Of a DNA stretch of 64,000 bases, positions 10,249 through 19,388 are shown piece after piece. The notes beneath the pieces were generated by a model. It worked only from the letters and a program-made list of their open reading frames with translations. It had not been told where the DNA came from and made no database searches. Numbering within the stretch: position 1 is the stretch's first letter; each line of letters starts with the position of its first letter. The position numbers and the translations under genes were made by a program. Source of the stretch: Chryseobacterium lathyri (GTDB lineage: Bacteria; Bacteroidota; Bacteroidia; Flavobacteriales; Weeksellaceae); the NCBI RefSeq assembly GCF_003290185.1, contig NZ_QNFY01000003.1, forward strand, positions 186,001 through 250,000, written 5' to 3'.

Positions 10249-10285
10249 AAAACTGTCAGCAGAATTTCTGCTGACAGTTTTGATT
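10249..10285 (+). terminator. terminator of the first SusC/SusD operon
   Basis: A perfect 15-bp inverted repeat (AAAACTGTCAGCAGA with its complement) with a three-base loop runs into a T-rich tail. It starts 22 bases after the SusD stop. It is nearly symmetrical, so it may also stop transcription of the minus-strand gene ending at 10362. Confidence 0.92.
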
Positions 10286-10361
10286 TTATGGTCCAATTTA
10301 ATTATTTGAAAAGCAAATTTCCTACAATTGCAATCATATTATAACATAGGCAATATTTTAA

Positions 10362-10940
10362 CTATTTTACAATAGCCCTTATACTGTCGAGCTTCTGTTC
10401 GATCATCATATTGTTGCCACCGCCACAAGAAGAGTGTATAACCTTTCCATTAGTACCAATAAGAACCTTTGCAGGACTACAAAATAGATTGTAATTTAAT
10501 TTTTCTGATTTACTGTAAGATTTGGTATTGTCGATCTGCTCAAACAGAACTTGTGAATGACTTAGATAATTCTTTAGCTCTTTTTCATCTTCTATAAAAC
10601 CTTCTACAATACCAATAAAATAAGTGTCATTTTTATATTTCGTATATAGAGTATTGAACTCTTCTGCCATATCATAAGACTCGCTCTTTTTTAAATAAGA
10701 CTTGTCATATATGAAAACCACGAGATTTTTGTCTTTATAATTCTGTGAATTGAATACAGTACCATTAGTTGTTTTAGCTGAAAAATATCTGGGCCTTGCA
10801 TTGAGTGAAAAATCAATCTGATTTTTTTGTAACTCTTTAGCTTCTTTCTCGAATTCCTTTAAAATTCTCTCTTTTTTTTGTTCTTTGCTTTCGCAAGATA
10901 ATATAGATAATATTATAAATAGGGCTAAAATGTGTTTCAT
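10362..10940 (-). CDS. thioredoxin-fold (TlpA/redoxin-like) lipoprotein without a CXXC motif
   Basis: The start is placed at the ATG at 10938-10940, giving MKHILALFIILSILSC, a lipoprotein signal; the longer in-frame extension upstream has no such logic. The 192-residue product has a redoxin pattern: a short tether, then ARPRYFSAKTTNGTVFN, DKNLVVFIYDKSY, a helix with EEFNTLYTKYKN, FCSPAKVLIGTNGKVIH. The position where TlpA/AhpC proteins keep the catalytic cysteines reads IYDKSYLKKSES, with no cysteine. It probably does not catalyse disulfide exchange in the usual way. No operon partner is visible. Confidence 0.65.
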   Translation of the reverse strand: MKHILALFIILSILSCESKEQKKERILKEFEKEAKELQKNQIDFSLNARPRYFSAKTTNGTVFNSQNYKDKNLVVFIYDKSYLKKSESYDMAEEFNTLYTKYKNDTYFIGIVEGFIEDEKELKNYLSHSQVLFEQIDNTKSYSKSEKLNYNLFCSPAKVLIGTNGKVIHSSCGGGNNMMIEQKLDSIRAIVK

Positions 10941-11374
10941 GATAGTTTTTTTATGATCGATGAATGAGATTCTTAAATATACACTAATGTTTTTATGGAA
11001 GCAACTCAATCTCAATAACAGGGATCTTCCCATAATTTAAGGACAATACATTTCTATCAAATATTAAAGATGAGAATTTCTACAGATTTAACTTGCTCAG
11101 AATTGTCAAGCCGGACTCACTAATTTACATTGATTAGGGCAAACATATACCATTAGTTTGATGCATTTTTTCCAGTCAATCAGTGTTGTCATATTCCTGA
11201 ATACGATCAGTCAAATGCTTTACATCGCCTGATTTTAAATATACCTTGCGGCGGTAAAAATAGAGAACAAGATATTCAATATCATTTGGACTTTATAACA
11301 GCTGTGTATTGAAAAATTACAGAGATATCATTACTCTCATTCAACAAATACTTTGATAAGAAAAAATTAAAAAA
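10941..11374. other. non-coding stretch at the start of the accessory region
   Basis: No reading frame is supportable here. A partial ATACCTTG ... CAAGATAT inverted pair at about 11241-11278 resembles the outer arms of the hairpins near 14041 and 15624, but the match is incomplete. The sequence is AT-rich. Confidence 0.5.
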
Positions 11375-11713
11375 ATGGAAGCTAAAATCTTTTTTATGCT
11401 ATTATTCAGTAGCATAATATATACTGAAGCACAAGTAGGTATAAATACAAGCAGTCCAGACACCTCAGCAGCATTGGATATACAGGCAAAACCAGATAAA
11501 CCGGCAGGATTTTTACCACCTCGGGTTAATCTTACTTCCCGTACTGACGCATTAACAATAACAAATCCGGCAACCGGACTTATCGTATATAATTCTAATC
11601 CTAACGCAGCGAATCTAAGGGAAGGAATATCGTTAAATACAGGAACACCCGCTGCACCGCTTATCAACAGCGAAATTATAAAAAGAATGATCGATTTCAC
11701 TTTTTTGAAATGA
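11375..11713 (+). pseudogene. truncated member of the secreted QVGINT family
   Basis: The 112-residue frame begins with a signal peptide ending TEAQ, then the family signature VGINTSSPDTSAALDIQAK and a FLPPR / ATGLIVYNS segment. This is the N-terminal domain shared with the genes at 14225, 15756, 18009, 19558, 20621 and 21669. It stops soon after GTPAAP, where the paralogue at 18009 continues GTPASPNWGC and runs on for 120 more residues. I read it as a fragment left by a deletion, though a short secreted product could still be made. Function is unknown. Confidence 0.6.
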
Positions 11714-12440
11714 TTATAATATCACAAAATGGATCCTGACCTGTTTTTTAATTAACCCTCGGCTTAAAAAAGGCAGACATTACTGAATTGTTCTACTCAA
11801 TATCAATGAATGCTTTGCTTTATTTCTGTGATTTATGCGTCGTTTTTCTTGTCCACTATCCAAAAATACTTTTAGAACACATATCCCCATAGCCAGATCA
11901 GTTATGGGAATTATATGTTCTATTTGAGCAGCATCATTCTGGGAATTAGAATTCCGTTTTTATCTCATACACAGTCCAAGGTTGCATTGGTCTATCTGTG
12001 TTGATTTCTATTTGAAAGAAAATCAAGTTAAGAAATAAATTTTCACAATTTAGTGACTATGATCATAAATCATATACCTCAATAGTGGCAAATTTTATCG
12101 TCTGGCTAAATATTTTGAAGGTTTCAGCAATATTCAATAATTGGGTCATAGTAAATTTATCGTTTATAATCCTGCTTGGATCTATCAGTAATAATAGCTT
12201 TTATCATGATTCCAAAAATTATAATTTTGTGACGCGAAAATTATTGTTAATCTATATATTGAAATATGAATTTTATTCTTCATTTTTGAAATATAATTTA
12301 ACCATATTCTTTAATCTTTAATTTTTTTAATATTTTAAAGTATGTCAACTAACTATTCTATGTCTTTGCTATTTTGGATAAAAAGAACTTTATAATTCAC
12401 TTTTATATACTATCGGAATTCCTTAAAGAAAAAATAATCA
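11714..12440. other. 727-base AT-rich gap before the TPR/AraC regulator
   Basis: A 78-codon frame at 12085-12321 is very rich in I, F, N and K with no recognisable motif and no promoter, so I do not call it. No continuation of the truncated QVGINT gene was found in the other frames by eye. No clear TAnnTTTG element precedes the ATG at 12441. Confidence 0.5.
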
Positions 12441-14009
12441 ATGAAAAAAAAATTAGTTCTTCTGTATCTTGTGGCGTGTGCGCTTGTTAATGCCCAGGAT
12501 TTAGATGCATATAATAAATTATATAACAAAACCTATTTAGAAACCGCTTCCAAAGATTTCAAAAAAGCACTCTATATTGCTGATTCTTTATATAAGATTT
12601 CTGGAACACCGACCCTTCAGGCAAAAAGTTTAATGCTTTCTGCTAACCTTTGCAGAGATGCGAAAGATTTTAACAGAGCCTTATCGTATGCTGAAAAAGC
12701 TGAAACAATTATTGAGAATACGGATAATTTAAACTGGCAAGCACGGATTTCTCTTTTTTTAGCTGGCCAATATCGTGGTGTTGAACTCTACAGCCAGTCA
12801 AAAAAATACGCTCAAAAAACTCTCAAAACAGCTAAAATGATTAAGGATACGTTAATAGCACATAAAATCCAGGGATTAATTCTGCAGGAAATGGCCTATT
12901 ACGAAATGGATCAAAAAAAATACAAGAAATCCAATCAGTATATTCAACAATCTCAGCTTCATTTCAATGTTATAAAAGAAAAAGATTTTTTTACTACTGA
13001 TAACGAACAGATGCTTGGGTCTAATTATTACAATCTGAAAAATATTAATGCTTCTTTATATCATTATAAGAAGGCTCTAAACTTAGTTAAAGATTTTCCC
13101 GAAAATGAAACTACGAGCTATATTTACATTGGCCTTGCTAATGTATATTTAGAAAAAAAAAATCTGTCAAAAGCTAAACAATATCTGGATCTCGCCAAAA
13201 AAGTATCTGAAAAAACAGAAAACCTTGAACAAAAAAAAGAGATTTACACTACGGAGAAACAATATTATTTACAGACTGAAAATATTGAAAAACTAAAGGT
13301 TACAGACCAACGAAAAGACACGTTAGAGAAGAAAATAGAGTCAAAGACTCGTCAGTTTATCGATGAATCCTATACCAAGCTTGACAAAAAAATAATAAAG
13401 ACAGAGAAAAAAAGTATTCAGAAAAACTATCTTATATTCATTACCGGACTTCTGCTTATTCTTATCCTTACATTATATATAAGATCTAAAATACAACAAA
13501 GGAAAAATATTGAAAAATTTAAACAGATACTTCGAAAATCCAATATAAAAAACAGTACTGATAGTCCTATCGCCTCAGAAAAAATTGATATATCGGTTCA
13601 TCAAGCAGGAAATAATGAGGCCGTTGTATTAATGAGTTCAGAAACAGAAGGAAAACTGCTTGCAAAATTGAATAAATTTGAAAAAACAAATCTCTTTAAT
13701 AATAAAAATATTTCCCTTCCCTTTTTAGCAGGCCGTTTTGAAACCAATACCAAATATCTTTCTTATGTTATCAATACTCATAAAGAGAAAGACTTTAATA
13801 ATTATATTAATGAGCTGAGGATTAATTACATTATTGAAAAACTCAAAAATGATCCTCAATACCGGAACTTTAAATTGGCCTCATTAGCAGATGAGGTGGG
13901 ATTTTCTTCGCATAGCAAATTCAGCAAAATATTCAAGAAAGTGACTTCTTTATCTCCTTCGCTATTTATAAAATACCTGCAGGAAGAAATTCAAGAAAAA
14001 GAAGATTAA
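12441..14009 (+). CDS. TPR-membrane-AraC type transcriptional regulator
   Basis: The 522-residue protein has an N-terminal signal-like segment (to about VNAQ), an extracytoplasmic region of TPR-like helices (about 20-310), a single membrane segment (LIFITGLLLILILTLYI, about 330-346), a cytoplasmic linker, and a C-terminal AraC-type helix-turn-helix (about 425-510) with NYINELRINYIIEKL and LASLADEVGFSSHSKFSKIFKK. This architecture is common in Flavobacteriia; the TPR part is thought to sense a periplasmic signal while the C-terminus binds DNA. Its position among the QVGINT genes suggests it controls them, but that is only inferred. A long hairpin follows its stop. Confidence 0.88.
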   Translation: MKKKLVLLYLVACALVNAQDLDAYNKLYNKTYLETASKDFKKALYIADSLYKISGTPTLQAKSLMLSANLCRDAKDFNRALSYAEKAETIIENTDNLNWQARISLFLAGQYRGVELYSQSKKYAQKTLKTAKMIKDTLIAHKIQGLILQEMAYYEMDQKKYKKSNQYIQQSQLHFNVIKEKDFFTTDNEQMLGSNYYNLKNINASLYHYKKALNLVKDFPENETTSYIYIGLANVYLEKKNLSKAKQYLDLAKKVSEKTENLEQKKEIYTTEKQYYLQTENIEKLKVTDQRKDTLEKKIESKTRQFIDESYTKLDKKIIKTEKKSIQKNYLIFITGLLLILILTLYIRSKIQQRKNIEKFKQILRKSNIKNSTDSPIASEKIDISVHQAGNNEAVVLMSSETEGKLLAKLNKFEKTNLFNNKNISLPFLAGRFETNTKYLSYVINTHKEKDFNNYINELRINYIIEKLKNDPQYRNFKLASLADEVGFSSHSKFSKIFKKVTSLSPSLFIKYLQEEIQEKED

Positions 14010-14040
14010 GTATTATTAATCAGAATTTTACTAAATAAAT

Positions 14041-14085
14041 ATACCTTGTCTTTTTCCTGAAAAAAGCAAGGTATTTTCTTTTTCC
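14041..14085 (+). terminator. long hairpin after the TPR/AraC gene, repeat-like
   Basis: Outer arms ATACCTTG and CAAGGTAT enclose an inner CTTTTT-CCTG-AAAAAAG stem, followed by TTTTCTTTTT. It is well placed to terminate the regulator transcript. Its core resembles the hairpins at 15624 and 19076. Confidence 0.8.
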
Positions 14086-14224
14086 CTAACAATTGACGGG
14101 ATACTTTTGCCACACAATCAGGAAAAACAATCACTCTATAATATCCTGGTTGAGATAAAAGCTATTGCATAAATTAAGTTGACCTCATTTCCCAAACATT
14201 TTTAATTAAATCCAGAGTAAAAAA

Positions 14225-15277
14225 ATGAAAAAACTACTATTGCTTTTTTTAGTTCCCTACGGAATTTTTGCCCAGGTCGGCATCAATACATCAACTCCTT
14301 CTGCAACTTTTGAAATTGCAGCAAAAGAAGCAACAGGAACAATAACAACAGTAGACGGAATGCTGATTCCGAGGATCAACAGGCAAAGAGCCCAGAGTAT
14401 GACGGGCATCCCAACCTCAACCCTTATTTATGTTAATGATACATCAACCGGAACACAAACCGGGAATGCCGTTAATATTGATAATACGGGCTTTTACTTT
14501 TTCAATGGAACAACTTGGACGAAACTCAATGCTAACATTTATAGTTCAGACGGAGCACTTACAGGAAACAGAACGGTGGCACAAGCGGATCACACCCTGG
14601 CTTTTAACGGGACATCTACCAATGCCTTCTCTGTAAACGGCGCCACTTTTTCTGTGGATGCTGCCAATAACAGGGTAGGAATAGGAACCAGCACGCCAAC
14701 GGCAAAAATGGAAATTGAATCTGGTGTAGACGGATCTTCAGGATTGAAATTTACCAATATGAACAATACAACTACACCTTCATCAAATACGTCACCACTG
14801 GGAATTGATGCTAATGGTAATGTTGTGGTACAGAGCTCCATAACCACCTCATTCAGGTCGTTTAATATTAATGCAACGACTCCCACAAGTTCTTCTGTGG
14901 CTATAGGATCTTTAGAATTTCGATATCCATCTACGACCTGTACAAATACGGATTCTTATATGCAGGTAAGAACAACAACAGGAACCAATAATACGGGGAT
15001 TATCCACGGAATATCTCGAACTGCACAAAATGGTTCCGGATTTATTAACAGTGTTCCCTTAACCATAACTCCGACATTTGCGAATATAGGAGCCGGAATA
15101 CCAAGCAATCCTAATCCAGCTTTGATTCCTATCAATTGTACGCAGGATGGCCACGCAGAGTTTACATTCTTTTCTTATGTAGATAAAACCTTCTATAGAG
15201 TAAGTTTTCATATAGCAGATGGAGACGGACTTGGCTTTGGAGCACTAGGATATATTTTTGTAGAATTTCAAAGATAA
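14225..15277 (+). CDS. secreted QVGINT-family protein, beta-rich C-terminus
   Basis: The 350-residue protein has a signal peptide ending IFAQ, then VGINTSTPSATFEI, a domain with DGMLIPRINR and GFYFFNGTTWTKL, the linker IYSSDGALTGNRTV, and a second signature RVGIGTSTPTAKMEI like those in phage tail-fibre shafts. The last 130 residues (from about 215) look like a beta-sandwich and end FGALGYIFVEFQR. It shares its first 200 residues in plan with the other family members here. No catalytic motif and no T9SS sorting tail is visible. An adhesin-like or surface role is possible but unproven. Confidence 0.8.
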   Translation: MKKLLLLFLVPYGIFAQVGINTSTPSATFEIAAKEATGTITTVDGMLIPRINRQRAQSMTGIPTSTLIYVNDTSTGTQTGNAVNIDNTGFYFFNGTTWTKLNANIYSSDGALTGNRTVAQADHTLAFNGTSTNAFSVNGATFSVDAANNRVGIGTSTPTAKMEIESGVDGSSGLKFTNMNNTTTPSSNTSPLGIDANGNVVVQSSITTSFRSFNINATTPTSSSVAIGSLEFRYPSTTCTNTDSYMQVRTTTGTNNTGIIHGISRTAQNGSGFINSVPLTITPTFANIGAGIPSNPNPALIPINCTQDGHAEFTFFSYVDKTFYRVSFHIADGDGLGFGALGYIFVEFQR

Positions 15278-15473
15278 TATATTATTCTTATTAGGATTAA
15301 CAACACAACAACTGATTATTGTTAGGCGTTAAGCAAGACATCAAAACAATAAGCTCATAAATTTTTGAAAATTCCTATCTATGAACTAACGGATTAACTT
15401 CTTTGATGATTCTGAAAGCACATATGATTTTTAACGATGCAGAACATCCCTCAATTTTATCTGCAGGTTACTC

Positions 15474-15497
15474 ACATGGCCGAAGAACCGGCCATGT
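15474..15497 (+). terminator. possible terminator after the 14225 gene
   Basis: A perfect 9-bp stem with a six-base loop (AAGAAC) is followed by a mixed T-rich tract. It lies about 200 bases after the stop, so the assignment is weak. Confidence 0.4.
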
Positions 15498-15623
15498 TTA
15501 TGTTCTTGTTACTCATTAAAATTCATCTTAAATCATTTTCTCTTTTTTGTAGAAACAGCGCTTATGATAAATTTAAAAATGAATTACAAAGTATTGATAT
15601 ATTTACATTTATACCATTTTTAT

Positions 15624-15665
15624 GTCTTGTCATTTTCCTGAAAACAATAAGATATTGTTTTTTCG
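15624..15665 (+). repeat. repeat-like imperfect hairpin upstream of the 15756 gene
   Basis: GTCTTGTCATTTTCCTGAAA begins an imperfect hairpin ending in ATAAG, then GATATTGTTTTTT. The core TTTTCCTGAAAA and the following T run resemble the element at 14041. It lies about 90 bases before the next family gene and could be a terminator, an attenuator or a dispersed repeat. Confidence 0.5.
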
Positions 15666-15755
15666 ATAATACACTATTCATCTACTTTTACATCGTTTTT
15701 AATAAGCATATCCAGGGCGTTATCAGATTCATACATCATATTTAAATTTTATAGA

Positions 15756-16778
15756 ATGAAAAAAATCAATCTACTATTATGTTTCCTATGTACTCAATTG
15801 TTATTCTCCCAAATAGGGATCAACACAAGCAATTCAAAATCAACCTTCGATGTAACGGCAAAAACAACTGATGGCAGCAGACCGGAAGGACTTCTTGCAC
15901 CAAGACTTGCTGGAGATCAGATCAAAGCCGGAGATGCACAATATACGATGGATCAAAAAGGGAACATCATCTATGCTACCTCGGCCGTAAGTATAGCATC
16001 ACCAAAGACAATAAACATTACAGAAGAGGGATATTACTTTTTTGATGGAAATATTTGGCAAAAAATAAATCAGGACACCAATATTTACAAAAACAATGGA
16101 ACTCTTGAATCAAACAGAGTGGTAACGATGAGCGACAAAACTCTTTCTTTTACTTCTTCTGCCACTACAGGAACCAGTCATTTTCAGGTAGACAATACTA
16201 CTTTCAATATCGATGCCCTAAATAACAGAGTAGGATTGGGAACGACAGTTCCTGCTACAAGATTAGATATTGACAACGGAAGTACTCCGGGAGCAATAAA
16301 AATTGCAGACGGAACACAGGGAGAAGGTAAAGTTCTGGTTTCTGATGCGAGTGGTGTAGCCACTTGGCGTGACACTACGGGTTCTGCACTTGTTATTAAC
16401 TCTACAACAGGTACCAGTGTAAATATCCCTGCGGCTATGACCTACCTTGGAGCAAACGCCGTTGTTACTACTCCAGGGTATTATATTGTTTCACCGCGTC
16501 TTATTACCGATAAAAGCCCAGCGGGTTGTGGAGCTTTTCTTGCCTATAATTTGAGCAAAAGCTCAACAGCAGCAGTAAATGTTGCATTTCCTGCGCAGGA
16601 TATCCATGTACCTACCGGTTCTAGTAGTTATGACTTTATTTATACTTCGAATATTGCTTACCTGACAGTCGGAACATATTATATGCAAGTAAGAGGGTCT
16701 TCTTCTCCAGGCTGTACTACAAATACCTCAAGAGGTTCTTTTTCTCAGAATAGCTTTACATTGACATTACTTAAATAA
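15756..16778 (+). CDS. secreted QVGINT-family protein
   Basis: The 340-residue protein has a signal peptide ending LFSQ, then IGINTSNSKSTFDVTAK, GLLAPRLAGDQ, a GYYFFDGNIWQKI segment, the NGTLESNRVV linker and RVGLGTTVPATRLDID. The part after about 200 differs from its neighbours, with cysteines at AGCGAF and PGCTTN, and ends NSFTLTLLK. The shared N-terminus with a variable C-terminus is the family pattern here. Function is unknown; export is well supported by the signal peptide. It is followed by the helix-turn-helix gene at 16831 after 52 bases. Confidence 0.8.
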   Translation: MKKINLLLCFLCTQLLFSQIGINTSNSKSTFDVTAKTTDGSRPEGLLAPRLAGDQIKAGDAQYTMDQKGNIIYATSAVSIASPKTINITEEGYYFFDGNIWQKINQDTNIYKNNGTLESNRVVTMSDKTLSFTSSATTGTSHFQVDNTTFNIDALNNRVGLGTTVPATRLDIDNGSTPGAIKIADGTQGEGKVLVSDASGVATWRDTTGSALVINSTTGTSVNIPAAMTYLGANAVVTTPGYYIVSPRLITDKSPAGCGAFLAYNLSKSSTAAVNVAFPAQDIHVPTGSSSYDFIYTSNIAYLTVGTYYMQVRGSSSPGCTTNTSRGSFSQNSFTLTLLK

Positions 16779-16830
16779 TATCTCAGCATAATTCTATCAA
16801 TAAAAAATGATCCTTTAAAAAGAGAGTTCT

Positions 16831-17271
16831 ATGTCAATCATTTATAAAAACATACACATCGGTAACCTTATTGAAAAAAGAGTATCGGAATGCAATATAA
16901 AAGTATCCCGCATATGCAATTTTTTTGATTGTATTGAGAAAGATATCGAAGAAATGTATAAACAAAAAGATATGAATACAGGTATTCTTCTAAAATGGAG
17001 CAAATTGCTGAAATATGATTTTTTCCGCATCTATACTCAGCATCTCGTACTTTTTTCACCTCCTTTTTCACCTGATAATAAAGATTCGAACCAAAAATCT
17101 GAACTCCCTCAATTCCGCAAAAATATTTATACCAAAGTAATGATTGATTTTATTCTGGAACTTATCAGTACAGAACAAAAAACAATACGGCAGGTCATTG
17201 ACGAATATAAAATCCCAAAAACTACCCTTTATAAATGGATCAGCAAATACAAAAAAATTGATAATACTTAA
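16831..17271 (+). CDS. small helix-turn-helix protein, first of a pair
   Basis: The 146-residue protein has an N-terminal part with IYKNIHIGNLIEKRV and ILLKWSKLLKYDFFRIYTQHL, and a C-terminal helix-turn-helix, KTIRQVIDEYKIPKTTLYKWISKYKK, of the style used by IS-associated or Psq-like DNA-binding proteins. There is no DDE catalytic domain, and no inverted repeats flank it. I recall similar genes as common, often called transposase, in Chryseobacterium genomes; that is memory, not a search. It is followed after 11 bases by a second helix-turn-helix gene, so both are probably one transcript. Confidence 0.65.
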   Translation: MSIIYKNIHIGNLIEKRVSECNIKVSRICNFFDCIEKDIEEMYKQKDMNTGILLKWSKLLKYDFFRIYTQHLVLFSPPFSPDNKDSNQKSELPQFRKNIYTKVMIDFILELISTEQKTIRQVIDEYKIPKTTLYKWISKYKKIDNT

Positions 17272-17282
17272 AATTATTTTTA

Positions 17283-17612
17283 TTGGAAAAACAAGGTAAC
17301 CCAGACTATATAAAAATTTATACAGATCTTATTGAACTAAAATATCCTGAAAAGAAATGGAAATGCCAAACAATACTGTCAAAGGACAATCTTTCGCCAT
17401 TGGATGTTATTAACCTTGAAAAAATTCTTTTTAAAAGTATAGAAAAAGAGTTTGATCATTTTAATCAGGCACACAGATCATACAATGAAAAAGTAATTCT
17501 GGAAATATTAGAGTATCAGGATAAAAACAGCCTCAACAACAGCCAGGTAGCCCGGCACTTTAAGCTCAGCAGGAATACTCTTACACGATGGAAGAGAATA
17601 TATAAACTTTGA
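17283..17612 (+). CDS. small helix-turn-helix protein, second of a pair (TTG start)
   Basis: The 109-residue frame begins at a TTG because no ATG exists between the upstream stop and the conserved part. The C-terminus, EILEYQDKNSLNNSQVARHFKLSRNTLTRWKRIYKL when read through, is a clear helix-turn-helix; the N-terminus (DYIKIYTDLIELKYPEK) has no fold I recognise. It lies 11 bases behind the other small DNA-binding gene. The two together may form a regulator pair for the surrounding secreted proteins, or be a domesticated mobile-element remnant. Confidence in DNA binding is good; the target is unknown. Confidence 0.6.
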   Translation: MEKQGNPDYIKIYTDLIELKYPEKKWKCQTILSKDNLSPLDVINLEKILFKSIEKEFDHFNQAHRSYNEKVILEILEYQDKNSLNNSQVARHFKLSRNTLTRWKRIYKL

Positions 17613-18008
17613 TATTACAGGTGGTATGTCGTTGGATATGTAGAAAGTGTGAATAAATATGCAGAGTTCTGCTATCACAAGTAACTTGATTTTCTTTTTA
17701 AATAAAGTTAATATCCATATTGATTCAGAGAAAATACAAAAAGTTAGATAATCAGCCTTTGATCAAAAAACCAAAGGTAGTATTGATTCAACAAAATTAA
17801 CAGTCATAAGGCTTTATCTTATGCAACAACCAGCTTTTGTTTGAGATAACAGCTATAAACTACTCTCTATTGAGAATAAAAAAAATTTTAGATGCCACCA
17901 AGAATTACTTTGCTAAAAAAGCACCTGATAAGCAGGTGCGTTTTATCATATTGGTTTCACATCTGCCAATTATCGTAAAGACCGACTTTAAGAATGCTTT
18001 ATGTGGTA
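17613..18008. other. 396-base gap between convergent genes
   Basis: It lies between the helix-turn-helix pair and the minus-strand QVGINT gene. It holds the terminator at 17915-17939 and otherwise AT-rich sequence with no supportable gene. Confidence 0.55.
17915..17939 (-). terminator. terminator of the minus-strand QVGINT gene
   Basis: Stem GCACCTG / CAGGTGC with a five-base loop. Read on the minus strand it is followed by TTTTTT, which makes it a good terminator for the gene ending at 18009. On the plus strand GTTTTATC follows, so it may work weakly both ways. Confidence 0.85.
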
Positions 18009-18824
18009 TTATCTTACTTTTTCAAGATTGAGAAGATACATTCCGTTTCCTGCACCTGGATTAAGTACCGGTGCCACCATTGTCAAAAAAATTCTATAAT
18101 TCTCACCAGTACCTGTGCATACCTGATAGTTGATAAATTCGCCACCACTGGCGCCTCCCCTGTAGAATTGGGTATAAGATGTAGTTAAACTTACAATTTC
18201 AGTATCTCCCATGTTAATTCCGCTGGTAGCAACCTGAAATCCTGCTATACTTGAATTAGGAATTGATGCACCCGTATTACTTCTTAACAAAATACTTCCT
18301 TCACTTGCGTTACCATTGTGTCTCACACAGAGACTTCCAAGACAGGTTTCACTTGCCGCAGATCCAGCCGGTGTATTAGGAGTATAAGAATTTACTTGTA
18401 CAACCGGGGCACCTGTACTGCCTTGTACCGCTACACATCCCCAATTGGGAGAAGCAGGGGTACCAATATTTGTCTGCAGACATTTGCTGGTAGTTGAATA
18501 GATCATTAATCCCGTTGCCGGTAAAGCGATGGCATCTCTTTGAGTATTAGTCATCCGTGGAGGAAGAAATCCCTTACTGGTTGTGTTAACCTCCACAGAG
18601 GAGGAGGAATCTGGAGCAATGGTACCCACACCTAGACTTCCTTCCGGAGTTATTATTACATCATTTACCTGCTGAATGGTAGTCGGAGTTCCTGTAGCAG
18701 GATTATCTTTTGCACCATCAACATGTAAAGGGCCTTGTGGGTTTGAGGTCAGAATACCGACCTGAGCTGTTACAAACGGATTGCATGCAACCAGAAACAT
18801 TAAAAGGAGAATGTTGTTTTTCAT
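18009..18824 (-). CDS. secreted QVGINT-family protein on the opposite strand
   Basis: The 271-residue protein has a signal peptide ending FVTAQ, then VGILTSNPQGPLHVDGAK, a GSLGVGTIAPDSSSSVEV segment, GFLPPRMTNTQRDAIALPATGLMIYS and GTPASPNWGCVAVQG. The C-terminal 120 residues, from VVQVNSYTPNTP, are glycine- and serine-rich and probably beta-stranded, with paired cysteines (TCLGSLCVRH). It is the only full-length family member here on the minus strand. Function is unknown. Confidence 0.78.
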   Translation of the reverse strand: MKNNILLLMFLVACNPFVTAQVGILTSNPQGPLHVDGAKDNPATGTPTTIQQVNDVIITPEGSLGVGTIAPDSSSSVEVNTTSKGFLPPRMTNTQRDAIALPATGLMIYSTTSKCLQTNIGTPASPNWGCVAVQGSTGAPVVQVNSYTPNTPAGSAASETCLGSLCVRHNGNASEGSILLRSNTGASIPNSSIAGFQVATSGINMGDTEIVSLTTSYTQFYRGGASGGEFINYQVCTGTGENYRIFLTMVAPVLNPGAGNGMYLLNLEKVR

Positions 18825-19075
18825 AATAACCTAAAAACTAATAATTATACTATTTATATGAAGTTGAATTTCTTATTTGCTGCGAAAACATCTGATTTCA
18901 CTGTATTAAACATGATATTTTACTTATTTTCCTGATTAATATTATTAATGCCTACTTGCGCTATAGATAGCATTCCTCTTAAAAAATCAGAATGAAATAA
19001 ATTGTAATTTCATTTGAAAGATTTCCTACTAAAGATCACAAAAGTAGTTTTCATTATGTTATGCAGAAATATAAC

Positions 19076-19113
19076 AAATGGTCATTTTCAGGAAAATGAC
19101 CATTTATTTTTTT
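19076..19113 (+). terminator. orphan 14-bp hairpin with T tract
   Basis: AAATGGTCATTTTC and GAAAATGACCATTT form a perfect 14-bp stem with only an AG between the arms, followed by ATTTTTTTT. No gene reads into it on the plus strand; the nearest plus gene starts 445 bases downstream. It may end an unseen short transcript or belong to the repeat-like hairpin set. Confidence 0.75.
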
Positions 19114-19354
19114 GCTATAATAATATTGATTTGCAATAGATTGCACTTATAATTCTTCTGAATTAGTTCCGTAAATGGTTGGAAAGATCCTCGCAACAAA
19201 GAAGTAATTTCAAAATTCTGCTTTCAGGAATGTTTTGTCTTAGTTAATCATTAAATTTATCTTAAAGTAACTTTGTAAAAAGCTTTTGTTACAAAAGTTA
19301 TTTTTTAATATAACATATTGCAATACACATACTTATACATTTATTGTATTTTAA

Positions 19355-19388
19355 CTTATTCCCGAAAAAGACAAGATATTATCTTTTT
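19355..19388 (+). repeat. degenerate relative of the 14041/15624 hairpins
   Basis: CTTATTCCCGAAAAAGACAA followed by GATATTATCTTTTT resembles the 3' half of the hairpins at 14041 and 15624, though its own pairing is weak. It lies 170 bases before the collar operon and just before a promoter-like element. Confidence 0.4.

Larger units (their letters stand above)
15278..15755. other. 478-base intergenic region with two hairpins
   Basis: It contains a 9-bp stem at 15474-15497 (ACATGGCCG with its complement) without a strong T run, and a repeat-like hairpin at 15624-15665. A 102-codon frame here has no recognisable features and overlaps both hairpins, so it is not called. The sequence is otherwise AT-rich. 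Confidence 0.55.

Noticed and set aside
12085..12321. 78-codon frame upstream of the TPR/AraC gene
   Set aside because: Low-complexity I/F/N/K composition, no motif, no promoter or operon context; typical chance frame in AT-rich DNA.
15437..15745. 102-codon frame before the 15756 gene
   Set aside because: It spans two hairpins and has no recognisable protein feature.
16831..17612. Insertion sequence
   Set aside because: No transposase catalytic domain, terminal inverted repeats or target duplication seen around the two helix-turn-helix genes.
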